Assembly: GCA_903842235.1 (NCBI GenBank)
Contig: CAIMLG010000030.1
Coordinates: 1 to 42,653 of the forward strand
Direction: 5' to 3'
Length of the DNA: 42,653 nt
Origin: an uncultured Verrucomicrobia subdivision 3 bacterium
Lineage (GTDB): Bacteria; Verrucomicrobiota; Verrucomicrobiia; Limisphaerales; UBA11358
Shown here: positions 1 to 8,331 of the stretch, one piece after another
Layout: every line of letters begins with the position of its first letter
How positions within the stretch are numbered: position 1 is the first letter of the stretch
Made by a program: the position numbers and the translations under genes
Notes under the pieces: model-generated
Databases searched by the model: none
Seen by the model: only the letters and a program-made list of their open reading frames with translations
What the model was told of the DNA's origin: nothing

Positions 1-2313
1 CAGGGCAGCGGCAAAAGCATCGTCATGGTGCTGCTGGCCAAGTGGATTTTGGAAAACAATCCCAACGCCCGCGTGGTGATCGTTACCGATCGGGACGAAC
101 TCGACAAACAGATCGAGCGAGTCTTTGCGGATAGCGGCGAGACCATTTATCGCACCAGCAGCGGACACGACCTCATGGCCCAGTTATGCCAGGCCAAGCC
201 GCGCCTCCTTTGTTCGCTGGTCCACAAGTTCGGCCGCAAGGGTGTGGACGATTTCGACGCCTTCATCGCTGAGTTGAAGTCCCAGCCCAGTGCGGCTATC
301 GGCGAACTCTTCGTTTTCGTGGACGAATGCCACCGCACACAGAGCGGCAAACTGCATAAGACGATGAAGGCTCTGCTGCCGGGTGCGGTGTTCATTGGGT
401 TCACGGGCACACCGCTCCTCAAGCAGGACAAGCAAACCAGCCTGGAAATCTTTGGCAGCTACATCCACACCTACAAATTCGGCGAAGGCGTAGAAGATGG
501 CGTGGTGTTGGACTTGGTTTACGATGCGCGAGACATCGAGCAGAGTCTGGGATCACCGGAGAAAATTGACGCTTGGTTTGAGGCCAAGACCAAGGGCTTG
601 AATGATTGGCAGAAGGCCGCGTTGCGCGAGCAATGGGGCACCATGCAGAAGGTGCTCAGTTCCCGATCGCGCATGGAGCGCGTGGTGGAGGACGTCGTCT
701 TTGATTTCGGCGTGAAACCGCGACTCAGCAGCCAGCGCGGCAACGCCATCCTGGTGGCGTCGAGCATTTACGAGGCTTGCAAATACTACGAGCTGTTCCA
801 AAAGACCGTTCTCAAGGGCAAGTGTGCGGTCGTGACATCCTATAATCCGCAGGCCCAGGACGTGACGCTGGAGGAAACCGGCGCCAACACCGAGACCGAA
901 AAACAGTTCCTCTACAACACCTACATGGCGCTGCTCAAGGACGTCGTCCCGAAACCCGGCAAGACCAAAACCGAGAGCTACGAAGATGACGCCAAAGCAC
1001 TGTTCAAAACTCAGCCGGCCAACATGAAGCTGCTGATCGTGGTGGACAAACTGCTGACCGGCTTCGACGCGCCGACCTGCACCTATCTCTACATCGACAA
1101 ATCCATGCAGGATCACGGCTTGTTCCAAGCCATCTGCCGCACCAACCGGCTCGATGGCGAGGACAAAACCTTTGGCTACATCGTTGACTACAAAGACCTC
1201 TTTAAGAAGCTGGTGAACGACAAGGGCACCGGGGCTCTCCAGGTTTACACCTCGGAACTGGACCACACCGCCGGTGGCACCAGCCCGGAAGTGTTGATGC
1301 AGGACCGCCTGAAAAAGGGCCGGGAGCGCCTGGATCAAGCTCTGGAATCAATTGACCTGCTCTGCGAACCGGTGCAGCCGCCGAAGGGCGAATTGGAACA
1401 CATCCATTATTTCTGCGGAAACACGGAGATAACCGACGACCTCAAGGCGCACGAACCCCAGCGCGTCGGCCTTTACAAGTGCGCCGCCGCGCTGGTGCGC
1501 GCCTATGCCAACATCGCCGACGATTTGGCGACGGCGGGTTATACCGAAACGCAGGTCGCACAGATCAAACATCGTCTCGACCGTTCCCTCAAGTTGCGGG
1601 AGATAATCCGTCAGGCCAGCGGCGAAACCATTGACCTCAAAGCCTACGAGGCCGACATGCGGCATCTGATTGACACTTACATCGAGGCCAAAGAGCCGAG
1701 GAAGATTTCCGATTTCGACAACATCGGGTTGCTTGACCTGATTGTAAAAAGCGGCATGGCTGAGGCCATCGGCAGTCTTCCGGAGGGAATCAAGGGCAAC
1801 AAGACCGCCGTGGCAGAAACCATCGCCAACAATGTCCGCAGCAAAATCATCAAGGAACACCTCAACGACCCCGCGTTTTACAACAAGATGTCGGCGTTGC
1901 TGAAGGAGATTCTGGACGACCTCCGCGCGCAGCGCATTGATTACGAGGAATTTCTAAAACGAATGGCCGCAGTCGCCAAGCAGGTGCAGGCTGGCGCGGC
2001 GGATGACACCCCCGAGCCGTTGAAGAAAAGTCCAGGCCTGCGCGCCATCTACAACCAGCTCGAACTGGATTTGGCTTCGCTGCCAAAAGACAAGTTTGCC
2101 GACGCGCCACCGGCTTATCTGGGTGTTATCCCCGGTTCCGCGCTCGATTTGGCGCTGCGCATCGACGGGGCGATCAGGTCTCGGCGACCGGATGGCTGGC
2201 GCGGAGTGCGGGCCAAAGAGCGCGTGGTGAAGAGCCTCATTAATGAGGTCGTTCCAAATACCGAATGGGTTGAACGTCTTTTTCTGATCATTTTTGCCCA
2301 GGGAGAATACTGA
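1..2313 (+). CDS. hsdR: Type I restriction enzyme, R subunit (HsdR), 5' end cut off by the window
   Basis: This is the ATP-dependent motor and nuclease subunit of a type I restriction-modification complex, which translocates DNA and cleaves unmodified DNA. The reading frame is open from base 1, where it encodes QGSGKS, the end of a Walker A motif, so the N-terminal PD-(D/E)XK nuclease domain lies outside the window. About 770 residues are visible. A DECH box is at visible residues 108-111, followed by FTGTP (motif III), and a QAICRTNR motif (motif VI) lies near base 1125-1150. The C-terminal third is helical, as in HsdR. The family is usually about 1000 residues or more, so roughly 300 are missing. 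Its stop overlaps the next start by one base (TGATG), which shows translational coupling. The hsdM and hsdS genes are not in the window. Family assignment is secure. Confidence 0.95.
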   Translation, partial: QGSGKSIVMVLLAKWILENNPNARVVIVTDRDELDKQIERVFADSGETIYRTSSGHDLMAQLCQAKPRLLCSLVHKFGRKGVDDFDAFIAELKSQPSAAIGELFVFVDECHRTQSGKLHKTMKALLPGAVFIGFTGTPLLKQDKQTSLEIFGSYIHTYKFGEGVEDGVVLDLVYDARDIEQSLGSPEKIDAWFEAKTKGLNDWQKAALREQWGTMQKVLSSRSRMERVVEDVVFDFGVKPRLSSQRGNAILVASSIYEACKYYELFQKTVLKGKCAVVTSYNPQAQDVTLEETGANTETEKQFLYNTYMALLKDVVPKPGKTKTESYEDDAKALFKTQPANMKLLIVVDKLLTGFDAPTCTYLYIDKSMQDHGLFQAICRTNRLDGEDKTFGYIVDYKDLFKKLVNDKGTGALQVYTSELDHTAGGTSPEVLMQDRLKKGRERLDQALESIDLLCEPVQPPKGELEHIHYFCGNTEITDDLKAHEPQRVGLYKCAAALVRAYANIADDLATAGYTETQVAQIKHRLDRSLKLREIIRQASGETIDLKAYEADMRHLIDTYIEAKEPRKISDFDNIGLLDLIVKSGMAEAIGSLPEGIKGNKTAVAETIANNVRSKIIKEHLNDPAFYNKMSALLKEILDDLRAQRIDYEEFLKRMAAVAKQVQAGAADDTPEPLKKSPGLRAIYNQLELDLASLPKDKFADAPPAYLGVIPGSALDLALRIDGAIRSRRPDGWRGVRAKERVVKSLINEVVPNTEWVERLFLIIFAQGEY

Positions 2314-3029
2314 TGCTCATGCAAGTTCAATTGGGTGACATCGCCGTGGACGTTGTCCGGAAGGACATCAAAAACGTCCATCTCAGTGTGCATCCGCCAA
2401 CGGGGCGGGTGAGCATTGCGGCCCCATCCCGCTTGAGCCTTGAAACAATCCGGGTCTTTGCCATCGCCAAACTGGGTTGGATTCGGCAGCAGCAGCAAAA
2501 ACTTTTGGAACAGGAGCGCGAAGCGCCCCGTGAATATCTCAACCGCGAAAGTCACTACGTTTGGGGTGAGCGGTATCTGATGCAGGTCATCGAGGGCGAT
2601 GCTACCGGTTCCGTGGAGTTGAAACATCGCCGGATGATTTTCCGGGTGAGGCCCGGCTGGGATCAAACGAGGAAGCAGGAACTACTTGAATCTTGGTATC
2701 GCGAACAAGTCAAGGCCGCCGCGCCGCCTTTGATCGCAAAATGGGAACGGCAGTTGGGAGTCAAAGCGGAACGGATTTTCGTGCAACGAATGAAAACCAA
2801 GTGGGGAAGCTGCAATCCGAGCGCCCGCACCATTCGCTTGAACACGGACTTGGCCAAGAAACCCCGCGAGTGCCTGGAATACATTGTGGTTCACGAGCTC
2901 GTCCACCTGCTTGAGCCCACGCATAACGCCCGATTCATCGCGTTCATGAATCAGTTCCTGCCCAAATGGCAATCCCATCGTGTCACCCTTAACCGTCTGC
3001 CGGTCCGCCACGAAGCCTGGGGGTATTAG
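2313..3029 (+). CDS. YgjP-like (M48/SprT-type) zinc metallopeptidase of a type I R-M locus
   Basis: This is a predicted zinc-dependent metallopeptidase of the YgjP/DUF45 family. The zinc site HELVH is at residues 194-198. It is preceded by the family signature KTKWGSCN and followed by THNARF, which supplies the likely third ligand region. Length (238 aa) is typical. There is no signal peptide or membrane segment, so it is cytoplasmic. A GGGAG ribosome site lies about 8 bases before the ATG, and the start overlaps the hsdR stop. Genes of this family often sit directly behind hsdR, but their role there (maturation, turnover or regulation of the complex) is unknown. Assignment to the family is strong; the substrate is unknown. 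Confidence 0.9.
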   Translation: MLMQVQLGDIAVDVVRKDIKNVHLSVHPPTGRVSIAAPSRLSLETIRVFAIAKLGWIRQQQQKLLEQEREAPREYLNRESHYVWGERYLMQVIEGDATGSVELKHRRMIFRVRPGWDQTRKQELLESWYREQVKAAAPPLIAKWERQLGVKAERIFVQRMKTKWGSCNPSARTIRLNTDLAKKPRECLEYIVVHELVHLLEPTHNARFIAFMNQFLPKWQSHRVTLNRLPVRHEAWGY

Positions 3030-3034
3030 TATCA

Positions 3035-3907
3035 ATGGACTCACATTTTTCCAAATATACGGGCATCGACTGGGGGATAGATTTTCCCCAGATTTCAGAC
3101 GAGTGGGACGAGGCAAAATGCCAGCAATACTGTCAGGGCATTAAGCGGAAATATGCCAGGCTGACGACAGCTTGGACGGATGACTTGCATTCCGAATGGG
3201 TGACCAGAAATTATCTCGCGGTAAAAATGATTTTGTCGGCGTCGGTGATGTTGACCACGTTTGAATATTGCCGTAAAAAAAATGTCCGCATTGTCCAGCC
3301 CTACTTGCTCTATTACGCTGCGATTTCATGTTGCCGTGCCGTTCACTTTACGTCGCCGGATTTCCAGTTGCAGCATACCGACCTGTATGCGATGACCCAC
3401 CAGAAAATTATCAATGTCACCGGGGATCATCTTAAAAGGCACTTCCCCGGCAAGTGGGCAAAAGCTAGGTTGTTTCTGGAAGAATTGCGGGCCGACCGCG
3501 AAATGTTTTCCAACAAATTCCCCGCTCTCGGTTTTGCCCGTTCGGATGGTGCCGATAATTTTGATCGGGTTGTCGAGCTGTGCTCACTGTTGGCCGAAAA
3601 TGCCGAGTTGAACAGCGAATGTCTCGAAGCCTCTTTCCGGAAAAATGTAACCCGTAATTACGGCATCAACCCGGAGATCGTAAAACTTTGTTTCCTGTAT
3701 GAATCCGACATGGGGGAACATTTGGATCGGGATGATTATTATCGGACGGATTACATGCGGCGTAAATTGAACGGCCCATACTGTTTGAGCATGATCGCCA
3801 CGGAAGGACTGGTGGAAGATTTTTTTGGCTCATGGTGTCCAGAGGAGGACGACCAAGACCAATACAATCCCGACCATAATTGGCAAATCATCTTCCCCTT
3901 CCATTGA
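3035..3907 (+). CDS. Unknown helical protein in the hsdR operon
   Basis: I do not recognise this 290-residue protein. It starts 5 bases after the metallopeptidase stop on the same strand, so it is probably co-transcribed with hsdR. It has no signal peptide. A helix around residues 88-105 (LLYYAAISCCRAVHF) loosely resembles the YYAAF helix of HEPN-type domains, but a canonical RX4-6H ribonuclease motif is not evident, so this is only a suggestion. The C-terminus is acidic (EEDDQD). Base composition is visibly more AT-rich than the housekeeping genes further right, which fits horizontally acquired cargo. It could be an accessory defence protein or an unrelated passenger. Confidence 0.7.
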   Translation: MDSHFSKYTGIDWGIDFPQISDEWDEAKCQQYCQGIKRKYARLTTAWTDDLHSEWVTRNYLAVKMILSASVMLTTFEYCRKKNVRIVQPYLLYYAAISCCRAVHFTSPDFQLQHTDLYAMTHQKIINVTGDHLKRHFPGKWAKARLFLEELRADREMFSNKFPALGFARSDGADNFDRVVELCSLLAENAELNSECLEASFRKNVTRNYGINPEIVKLCFLYESDMGEHLDRDDYYRTDYMRRKLNGPYCLSMIATEGLVEDFFGSWCPEEDDQDQYNPDHNWQIIFPFH

Positions 3908-3949
3908 AATGCCATTGCCTGAAAGCCATGCCATTAGATTATCACAGGC

Positions 3950-4007
3950 CCTGGACAATGCCTGTCCATCCGAAAATATTTTCCTTCGGATTTTCGTATT
4001 GTCCAGG
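3950..4007. repeat. Long imperfect inverted repeat with an alternative inner hairpin
   Basis: Outer arms CCTGGACAAT (3950-3959) and ATTGTCCAGG (3998-4007) are exact reverse complements. An inner pair, CGAAAAT (3971-3977) and ATTTTCG (3990-3996), is also exact. The left arm can instead pair locally, as GGACA (3952-3956) with TGTCC (3962-3966). The element sits in the gap between the unknown gene ending at 3907 and the lipoprotein gene at 4124. It may be a terminator-like structure or a small mobile palindrome; there is no T-run directly after it. Confidence 0.6.
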
Positions 4008-4123
4008 CACCGGCGGATTCAGATTCACCCTTTTCGCTTTTTATTTCACCCAAATCATCAGTCCAAAATTTCGCAATTAAGCAATAACCTTGACGTTTTG
4101 AAAAACCGGAGTTCAATAAAAAA

Positions 4124-4723
4124 ATGAAAACCACTGACAAATTTAGTTTTTTGCTTCTGTGTCTCGCGATCGTTGCGGTGGGATGTGACGAGAACAAATC
4201 ACCCGCCACCAGCTCTAACGGCACAGCCTACCAGCAACCCCAACCGAGCAGTGATGCAGCGGCGGCGCAAACCCGACCCTTGACCGCTGAGGAATCTGCG
4301 GAGGTAAAGTCACAAGGCCTGAATCCAGAGGGCATGGTCGTCCAAACCCAACCCCAGCAACCCCAGGAACCAATGGCGTTGGTTTATTTGGATCAATTCA
4401 TGGGGTCAGCGAACACCTCGATTCCTGTTAAAATTGCAGATCTGATAAGCATAAAAACTGATCAGTTGAAATTCCGATTTGGGGGGCAAAGTTACGACTA
4501 CTCTGGGCATTATGCTATTTTGTTTCCGCAAGCTCGCAAACATTCAGGCTCAATTCTAGGATTTGGCGGCCCGACCAAGGCAAAGTATGTATTTATCCAC
4601 AGCAGTGGCCTGGACATGCCGATGCAGGATGCCACGGTTTGGGAAAGCAAAGGCGGATTTATTGACGTTGAGGCAATGGGGCATGAATTTATTTGCTCCG
4701 GCTCATTTGAGATGCAGAATTAG
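4124..4723 (+). CDS. Putative exported lipoprotein of unknown function
   Basis: The protein is 199 residues. It begins with a lysine-containing n-region and a hydrophobic stretch ending in AVGC (Cys about residue 21), which fits a lipoprotein signal. A low-complexity region rich in Gln, Pro, Ser and Ala follows to about residue 90 and is probably an unstructured tether. The C-terminal ~105 residues, with several aromatic and Gly residues, look like a small folded beta domain. I recognise no family. The next gene starts 5 bases downstream, so the two probably form an operon. The preceding noncoding stretch holds the inverted repeat at 3950-4007. Confidence 0.7.
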   Translation: MKTTDKFSFLLLCLAIVAVGCDENKSPATSSNGTAYQQPQPSSDAAAAQTRPLTAEESAEVKSQGLNPEGMVVQTQPQQPQEPMALVYLDQFMGSANTSIPVKIADLISIKTDQLKFRFGGQSYDYSGHYAILFPQARKHSGSILGFGGPTKAKYVFIHSSGLDMPMQDATVWESKGGFIDVEAMGHEFICSGSFEMQN

Positions 4724-4728
4724 CTTTT

Positions 4729-5412
4729 TTGAATAATGCAAAAACTCGTTTTTTTAACAATTTGGTGGAATACTCGAAAGGCGAGAATTTTTCCTTCCTT
4801 TCACCCGATCAAAGCTTTGCCGATCCCAAAAGAGTGTCGGGCGGCAAACAAGCGCTTTTTGCGGGGCTGGCTGGGTTGTATGGTGGACTATTGTTCGGCG
4901 GTGGGGTTGGTTATTCAGCTCAGAAGAAAGAAGCTCTGACAAACGATCTGCGTCAAATGAGTGAATACTGTGATCTAATTGCTATTAAACTCGATACCGG
5001 GGCAGCGATCGTAAGAATGATTATCGACGCCGACACAGTAACCGGCGAATCATTGGTCGGTCGTTTTGCCATGATCCATGAACGAGGATCCAATTTTCGC
5101 AAATACTCACTCGTGGTATTGAGGAATTGGATATTAGGGGATCAAACGGCTGGAACATTTCTACAGGTAATAACGGTTTTTTCATCACATAAACAAGCCC
5201 GGGAGTTTACTCAGACCTACGCAGATAAGTGCCTGCACAAAACTCGTGGCATGGTTACTAATCGGGGTGGCTTGCTGGCAACCTATCCGTGGGTGGCTGA
5301 CCTGGAAGATGAAGACGTGACACCTATCGGGACCAAATGGTTGGGGATGCTTCCACAAACCGGAATGTTCTCGGAAAAATACAAAACTGGTTTTTTTAGA
5401 GGGCGCGGGTAA
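4729..5412 (+). CDS. Unknown protein with a glycine-rich membrane segment
   Basis: The protein is 227 residues and I do not recognise it. The most likely start is the TTG at 4729, five bases after the lipoprotein stop, because no ATG fits the frame nearby. Residues about 38-62 are strongly Gly-rich and hydrophobic (ALFAGLAGLYGGLLFGGGVGY) and look like one membrane segment or a glycine-zipper. The rest is mixed alpha/beta without clear motifs. The gene ends 4 bases from the convergent gene at 5417, with no obvious hairpin in between. Coding potential is supported by length and by its place behind the lipoprotein; function is unknown. Confidence 0.6.
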   Translation: MNNAKTRFFNNLVEYSKGENFSFLSPDQSFADPKRVSGGKQALFAGLAGLYGGLLFGGGVGYSAQKKEALTNDLRQMSEYCDLIAIKLDTGAAIVRMIIDADTVTGESLVGRFAMIHERGSNFRKYSLVVLRNWILGDQTAGTFLQVITVFSSHKQAREFTQTYADKCLHKTRGMVTNRGGLLATYPWVADLEDEDVTPIGTKWLGMLPQTGMFSEKYKTGFFRGRG

Positions 5413-5416
5413 TTTT

Positions 5417-6580
5417 TTATTTTCCCAATTCAGCTTCCACCTCTTTGCCAACTTTTGCGCCCCATTGGGAACATGTGGTTGTCATTTCCTGCATCATCAG
5501 AGGCAGGGTATTTGCCATTTTCTGGCCGGCAGGAGTTTCGTAAAAAGCAATAAATGCCTTCAAATCTTCCGCCGTGAAATATTTGTCATAGATCGGATAA
5601 ATCTGCTTGGATAAATCATCGATATTCATTTTTTGAGCAAAACGACGCCAGAACTCGTCTGGAATTTCTGGGTTCGATTTTTTAGAAATCGGAATGATTA
5701 GGGCCAATTGTTTTTCCATCAGGGATTTTGCCCCCGTGAGCGCAAACATCTTTTCGATCAGGGCTTGTTTTTCGGTTGAGACTGCGGCTGGAGTGGGGGC
5801 AGCAGATATTTCGTTGGCGGCGACTTCTTCCGTGATTTTTTTTATCAGATCATTTGCTTGGTTCAATTGGTCCGTCGTCATGATTTTCCGCAAATCCTCC
5901 AATCCTTTCTGGGAATTTTTATTTCCCTGTGCTGCGCATAGGTAGCCCCACTTGTATGCTTGAACCAAATCCTTGTCTCTCCCCAAACCGCCGGCATACA
6001 TGTAGCAAAGCATGTATTGTGCCCCGGAATTGCCAGCAAGGGCTGCTGGGTAAAAAAACGAATAGGCTTTTTGATAATCCTTTTCGACACCTTTGCCATC
6101 GAGATACATCATCCCCAACTGGTAATCAGCCGCATACCAGCGCTTGGCCGCAGCCTTGTTCAGCCAAATCAGAGCGTTTTCGTAATCATGCGCCCGATAA
6201 TATTCATACCCCAACATAAATTGGCCGAGCGCATAATCCTGATCCGCCGCCTTGGATAGCCAGGCCAACGCTTCGGCTTTGTTGTTGGGGGAGTTGGTGT
6301 CCGACGACAATAAATCTGCCAGGGTGACCTGTGCCTGTGCAAAACCATGTTCCGCTGATTTCCGAACCCAACCCTGGTATGCCACCGCATCCTTTGCCAC
6401 GCCACGACCAGACTTGTATAAACAGCCAAGATCATACTGGGCAGGAGCGTCGCTAGCCTCGGCCTTAATTTTTGTTTCCTCAAACAGTTTCCGGTCGGCA
6501 TCCGTAGGTTGTGCGTGCAACATATTGCACCCAAAAGAGGCAAAGAATAAAACAAGCAGAACTTTCCATGTCGGCTTCAT
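5417..6580 (-). CDS. Exported Sel1-repeat protein with a C-terminal DUF2059 domain
   Basis: The 387-residue protein starts with a signal peptide (MKPTWKVLLVLFFASFG...LHA|Q, cleavage about residue 24). About five Sel1-type repeats follow (residues ~40-220), with recurring A-x-AQY-LG-MY-G-GV-KD patterns. A DUF2059-like domain fills residues ~273-387, including YFTAEDLKAFIAFYETPAGQ. Sel1 repeats mediate protein-protein contacts; DUF2059 has no settled function but is typical of exported proteins. It reads in the same direction as the integrase upstream (39-base gap), so it may be carried by the same element, although it could also be a chromosomal gene. Domain calls are strong; role unknown. Confidence 0.85.
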   Translation of the reverse strand: MKPTWKVLLVLFFASFGCNMLHAQPTDADRKLFEETKIKAEASDAPAQYDLGCLYKSGRGVAKDAVAYQGWVRKSAEHGFAQAQVTLADLLSSDTNSPNNKAEALAWLSKAADQDYALGQFMLGYEYYRAHDYENALIWLNKAAAKRWYAADYQLGMMYLDGKGVEKDYQKAYSFFYPAALAGNSGAQYMLCYMYAGGLGRDKDLVQAYKWGYLCAAQGNKNSQKGLEDLRKIMTTDQLNQANDLIKKITEEVAANEISAAPTPAAVSTEKQALIEKMFALTGAKSLMEKQLALIIPISKKSNPEIPDEFWRRFAQKMNIDDLSKQIYPIYDKYFTAEDLKAFIAFYETPAGQKMANTLPLMMQEMTTTCSQWGAKVGKEVEAELGK

Positions 6581-6619
6581 GAGGAAGAACGTAAACTGTC
6601 AGTCCATGCTGGCAAGCCT

Positions 6620-8104
6620 TCATTCCTTCGGCACGATCGCAAACCACGCCTTCGCCGCGTCCGGCTGCACCAGCTCTTTGTAGTGCTGGAAAATCATCTG
6701 CGGTGAATTGCCGGCCTCCAGCGACACGTTGGCTACGTTGCCAGTCTCCGACACGCGGTAGGAGATGAACGAATGCCGAAGCGCGTTTTGTTTCCATGCG
6801 AACGGTGCCCAGCCTTCATCCTCCGCCGTGTCCGACCCCAGCGGTAGGACCGAACCCCTCGCCCGCCGGCCCTTCTGATTTTCATTGTCCTCTTTGCGCC
6901 GTTTGGCTGCCCGCGCATCGGCCGCTTTCAAGTCGTCTTCGCTGACGCCCTTCGCCGCCGCCCACGCCGCCCGCCGCGCCAGGTTCACCTTGCGGGTCAT
7001 GTCCTTGAATTGATCCACCATGTTCGCGAACGAGCAGACCGGCCCCGCCTCTTTCCAGTGTGGTTTAAGCCATGCCGCCAGGTTCGGCAAAATCGGAATT
7101 ACCCGCCGGCTCCGCGTCTTCGCCCCGCCCGCCCGGATTTCAATGATGCCGGCGGCTTGGTTCACATTCTTCCAATCCAGCCGCTGAATTTCCGCGTGCC
7201 GCACACCGGCAAACGCGCTGATCGCCATGAAGGGAAGTTGTTCCGCCGCCGCCACCGCCAGCAGTTCCGCCAATTCTTTCGGCGTGAAAATTTCAATCTC
7301 GCCGCCCTTGTCCTTCGCCAGCGGAACCGCATCCATCTCGTCGTTATCCTTTTCCAGATACTTCCGCGATATGGCGTAATTGAACAGCACTTGGATGGAG
7401 GCGCGCAGGTTGTTGCGCGTGCGCGGCCCGACCTTCAATTCGCGCAGCCAGGTATCCACTTCCGTCCCGCGCACATCACCAATACGGTTGCAGAACCGGC
7501 GCATGAACCGTTTCATGTCATACGACAGTTGATTGATGTAGCGGTCGCTCAACTGGTCGGCTCGCTTCAGCTCGATCATTTCCGTCACGACCTCCGGCAC
7601 CAGTTTCGACTCCATCTTCTCGGGATGCCGGCGCACGTAGTAATCCACCGCCGCCGAAAGCGACACCCCGCCCAGGCGTTTGATGGCGCTGGCATATTCC
7701 GACGCCGCGAACTCCAGCGACGCGCCGGACGGTTTCAGCAAATCAATCGCGCGGCAGTAGGCGGCGCTGTCGGCATTGGTGAGCTTGGCGGCGCCGTGAT
7801 CGCCCCGGTCCAGTTCCTCGGCTTTTTTCTTGGCGGCTTTTTTCGCCGCCTTGAGCGTGGGAAAAACGTGGCGCGACCGCTTGCCGTGCATCCAGTAAGA
7901 AATGGTGAAGAACGGGATTTCCCCTTTGTCCGTGAGGTCCGGGGTGTAGTAAATCCGCACGGTTTGGGAGCCTTTTACCACGGCCCATTTTGTTTCTTTT
8001 TCGGGAGCTTTGGGCGTGGACGAATGATCAGCCGGCGAAGTTCCGGTGATTGTAGAACTGGAATGAATGGCGTTATCCGCCTTAACAGCGAGCATTGCTT
8101 TCAT
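6620..8104 (-). CDS. Tyrosine recombinase (integrase 1) next to the tRNA-Leu 3' end
   Basis: This site-specific recombinase has 494 residues. A SAM-like core-binding region spans about residues 150-250. The catalytic domain shows Arg302 (AGVRHAEIQRL), a Lys in GGAKTRSRR, box II as N440-A-L-R443-H444, and the nucleophile Tyr475 (QHYKEL). In box II the usual first His is Asn. An Ala/Lys/Arg-rich insert of about 60 residues (~380-435) precedes box II. The start codon lies 63 bases from the encoded CCA of tRNA-Leu, the classic arrangement for an island integrated into a tRNA 3' end. That makes the DNA to the left (restriction locus and others) probable cargo. A pair of 10-base direct repeats lies between the gene and the tRNA. 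Recombinase family is certain; activity is probable. Confidence 0.92.
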   Translation of the reverse strand: MKAMLAVKADNAIHSSSTITGTSPADHSSTPKAPEKETKWAVVKGSQTVRIYYTPDLTDKGEIPFFTISYWMHGKRSRHVFPTLKAAKKAAKKKAEELDRGDHGAAKLTNADSAAYCRAIDLLKPSGASLEFAASEYASAIKRLGGVSLSAAVDYYVRRHPEKMESKLVPEVVTEMIELKRADQLSDRYINQLSYDMKRFMRRFCNRIGDVRGTEVDTWLRELKVGPRTRNNLRASIQVLFNYAISRKYLEKDNDEMDAVPLAKDKGGEIEIFTPKELAELLAVAAAEQLPFMAISAFAGVRHAEIQRLDWKNVNQAAGIIEIRAGGAKTRSRRVIPILPNLAAWLKPHWKEAGPVCSFANMVDQFKDMTRKVNLARRAAWAAAKGVSEDDLKAADARAAKRRKEDNENQKGRRARGSVLPLGSDTAEDEGWAPFAWKQNALRHSFISYRVSETGNVANVSLEAGNSPQMIFQHYKELVQPDAAKAWFAIVPKE

Positions 8105-8113
8105 ACCCCCATA

Positions 8114-8134
8114 GTGTCAGGTAGGTGTCAGGTA
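8114..8134. repeat. Two 10-bp direct repeats (GTGTCAGGTA), 11-bp period
   Basis: GTGTCAGGTA occurs exactly at 8114-8123 and 8125-8134, one helical turn apart, between the integrase start (8104) and the tRNA-Leu 3' end (8168). Position and spacing suit arm-type integrase sites or an excisionase/repressor site overlapping the integrase 5' region. The repeat is seen directly; the role is inferred. Confidence 0.7.
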
Positions 8135-8167
8135 ATCAAGCAAAACTCACAGAACCGTTGTCAAATA

Positions 8168-8252
8168 TGGTGCCCACGACAGGACTTGAACCTGTATGAT
8201 TTTACTCACTAGAACCTGAATCTAGCGCGTCTGCCAATTCCGCCACGTGGGC
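8168..8252 (-). tRNA. tRNA-Leu (anticodon CAG), CCA encoded
   Basis: On the minus strand this folds as an 85-base class II tRNA. The acceptor stem is GCCCACG/CGTGGGC with discriminator A and encoded CCA. The anticodon stem CTAGA/TCTAG closes the loop TTCAGGT, giving anticodon CAG. A variable arm (GTGAGTAAAATCAT region) is followed by the T arm with GGTTCAAGTCC. The long variable arm, the D-loop TTGGCAGA and the anticodon identify leucine. Recombinase genes flank it on both sides, and its 3' end is the probable attachment core for integrase 1. Confidence 0.95.
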
Positions 8253-8258
8253 AACTTA

Positions 8259-8264
8259 ATTATA
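8259..8264 (-). promoter_or_regulatory. Probable -10 element of tRNA-Leu
   Basis: TATAAT on the minus strand lies six bases before the mature tRNA 5' end, a fitting distance for transcription starting at or just upstream of the tRNA. No good -35 is visible at the expected spacing. Confidence 0.45.
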
Positions 8265-8285
8265 AAGCACTTACAGTTGCAATGT

Positions 8286-8325
8286 TTGTGCTAGCTTGAC
8301 ATTGTGCTGAATTTTGTGCTAGTGT
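8286..8325 (+). promoter_or_regulatory. Putative integrase 2 promoter with three TTGTGCT repeats
   Basis: TTGACA (8296-8301) is followed after 18 bases by TAGTGT (8320-8325), a plausible sigma-70-type promoter whose -10 ends 6 bases before the integrase 2 ATG at 8332. If it is used, the message would have almost no leader. TTGTGCT occurs three times (8286-8292, 8302-8308, 8314-8320), overlapping the promoter, which suggests a binding site for a repressor or the recombinase. Bases are seen directly; function is inferred. Confidence 0.4.
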
Positions 8326-8331
8326 TGCCAA

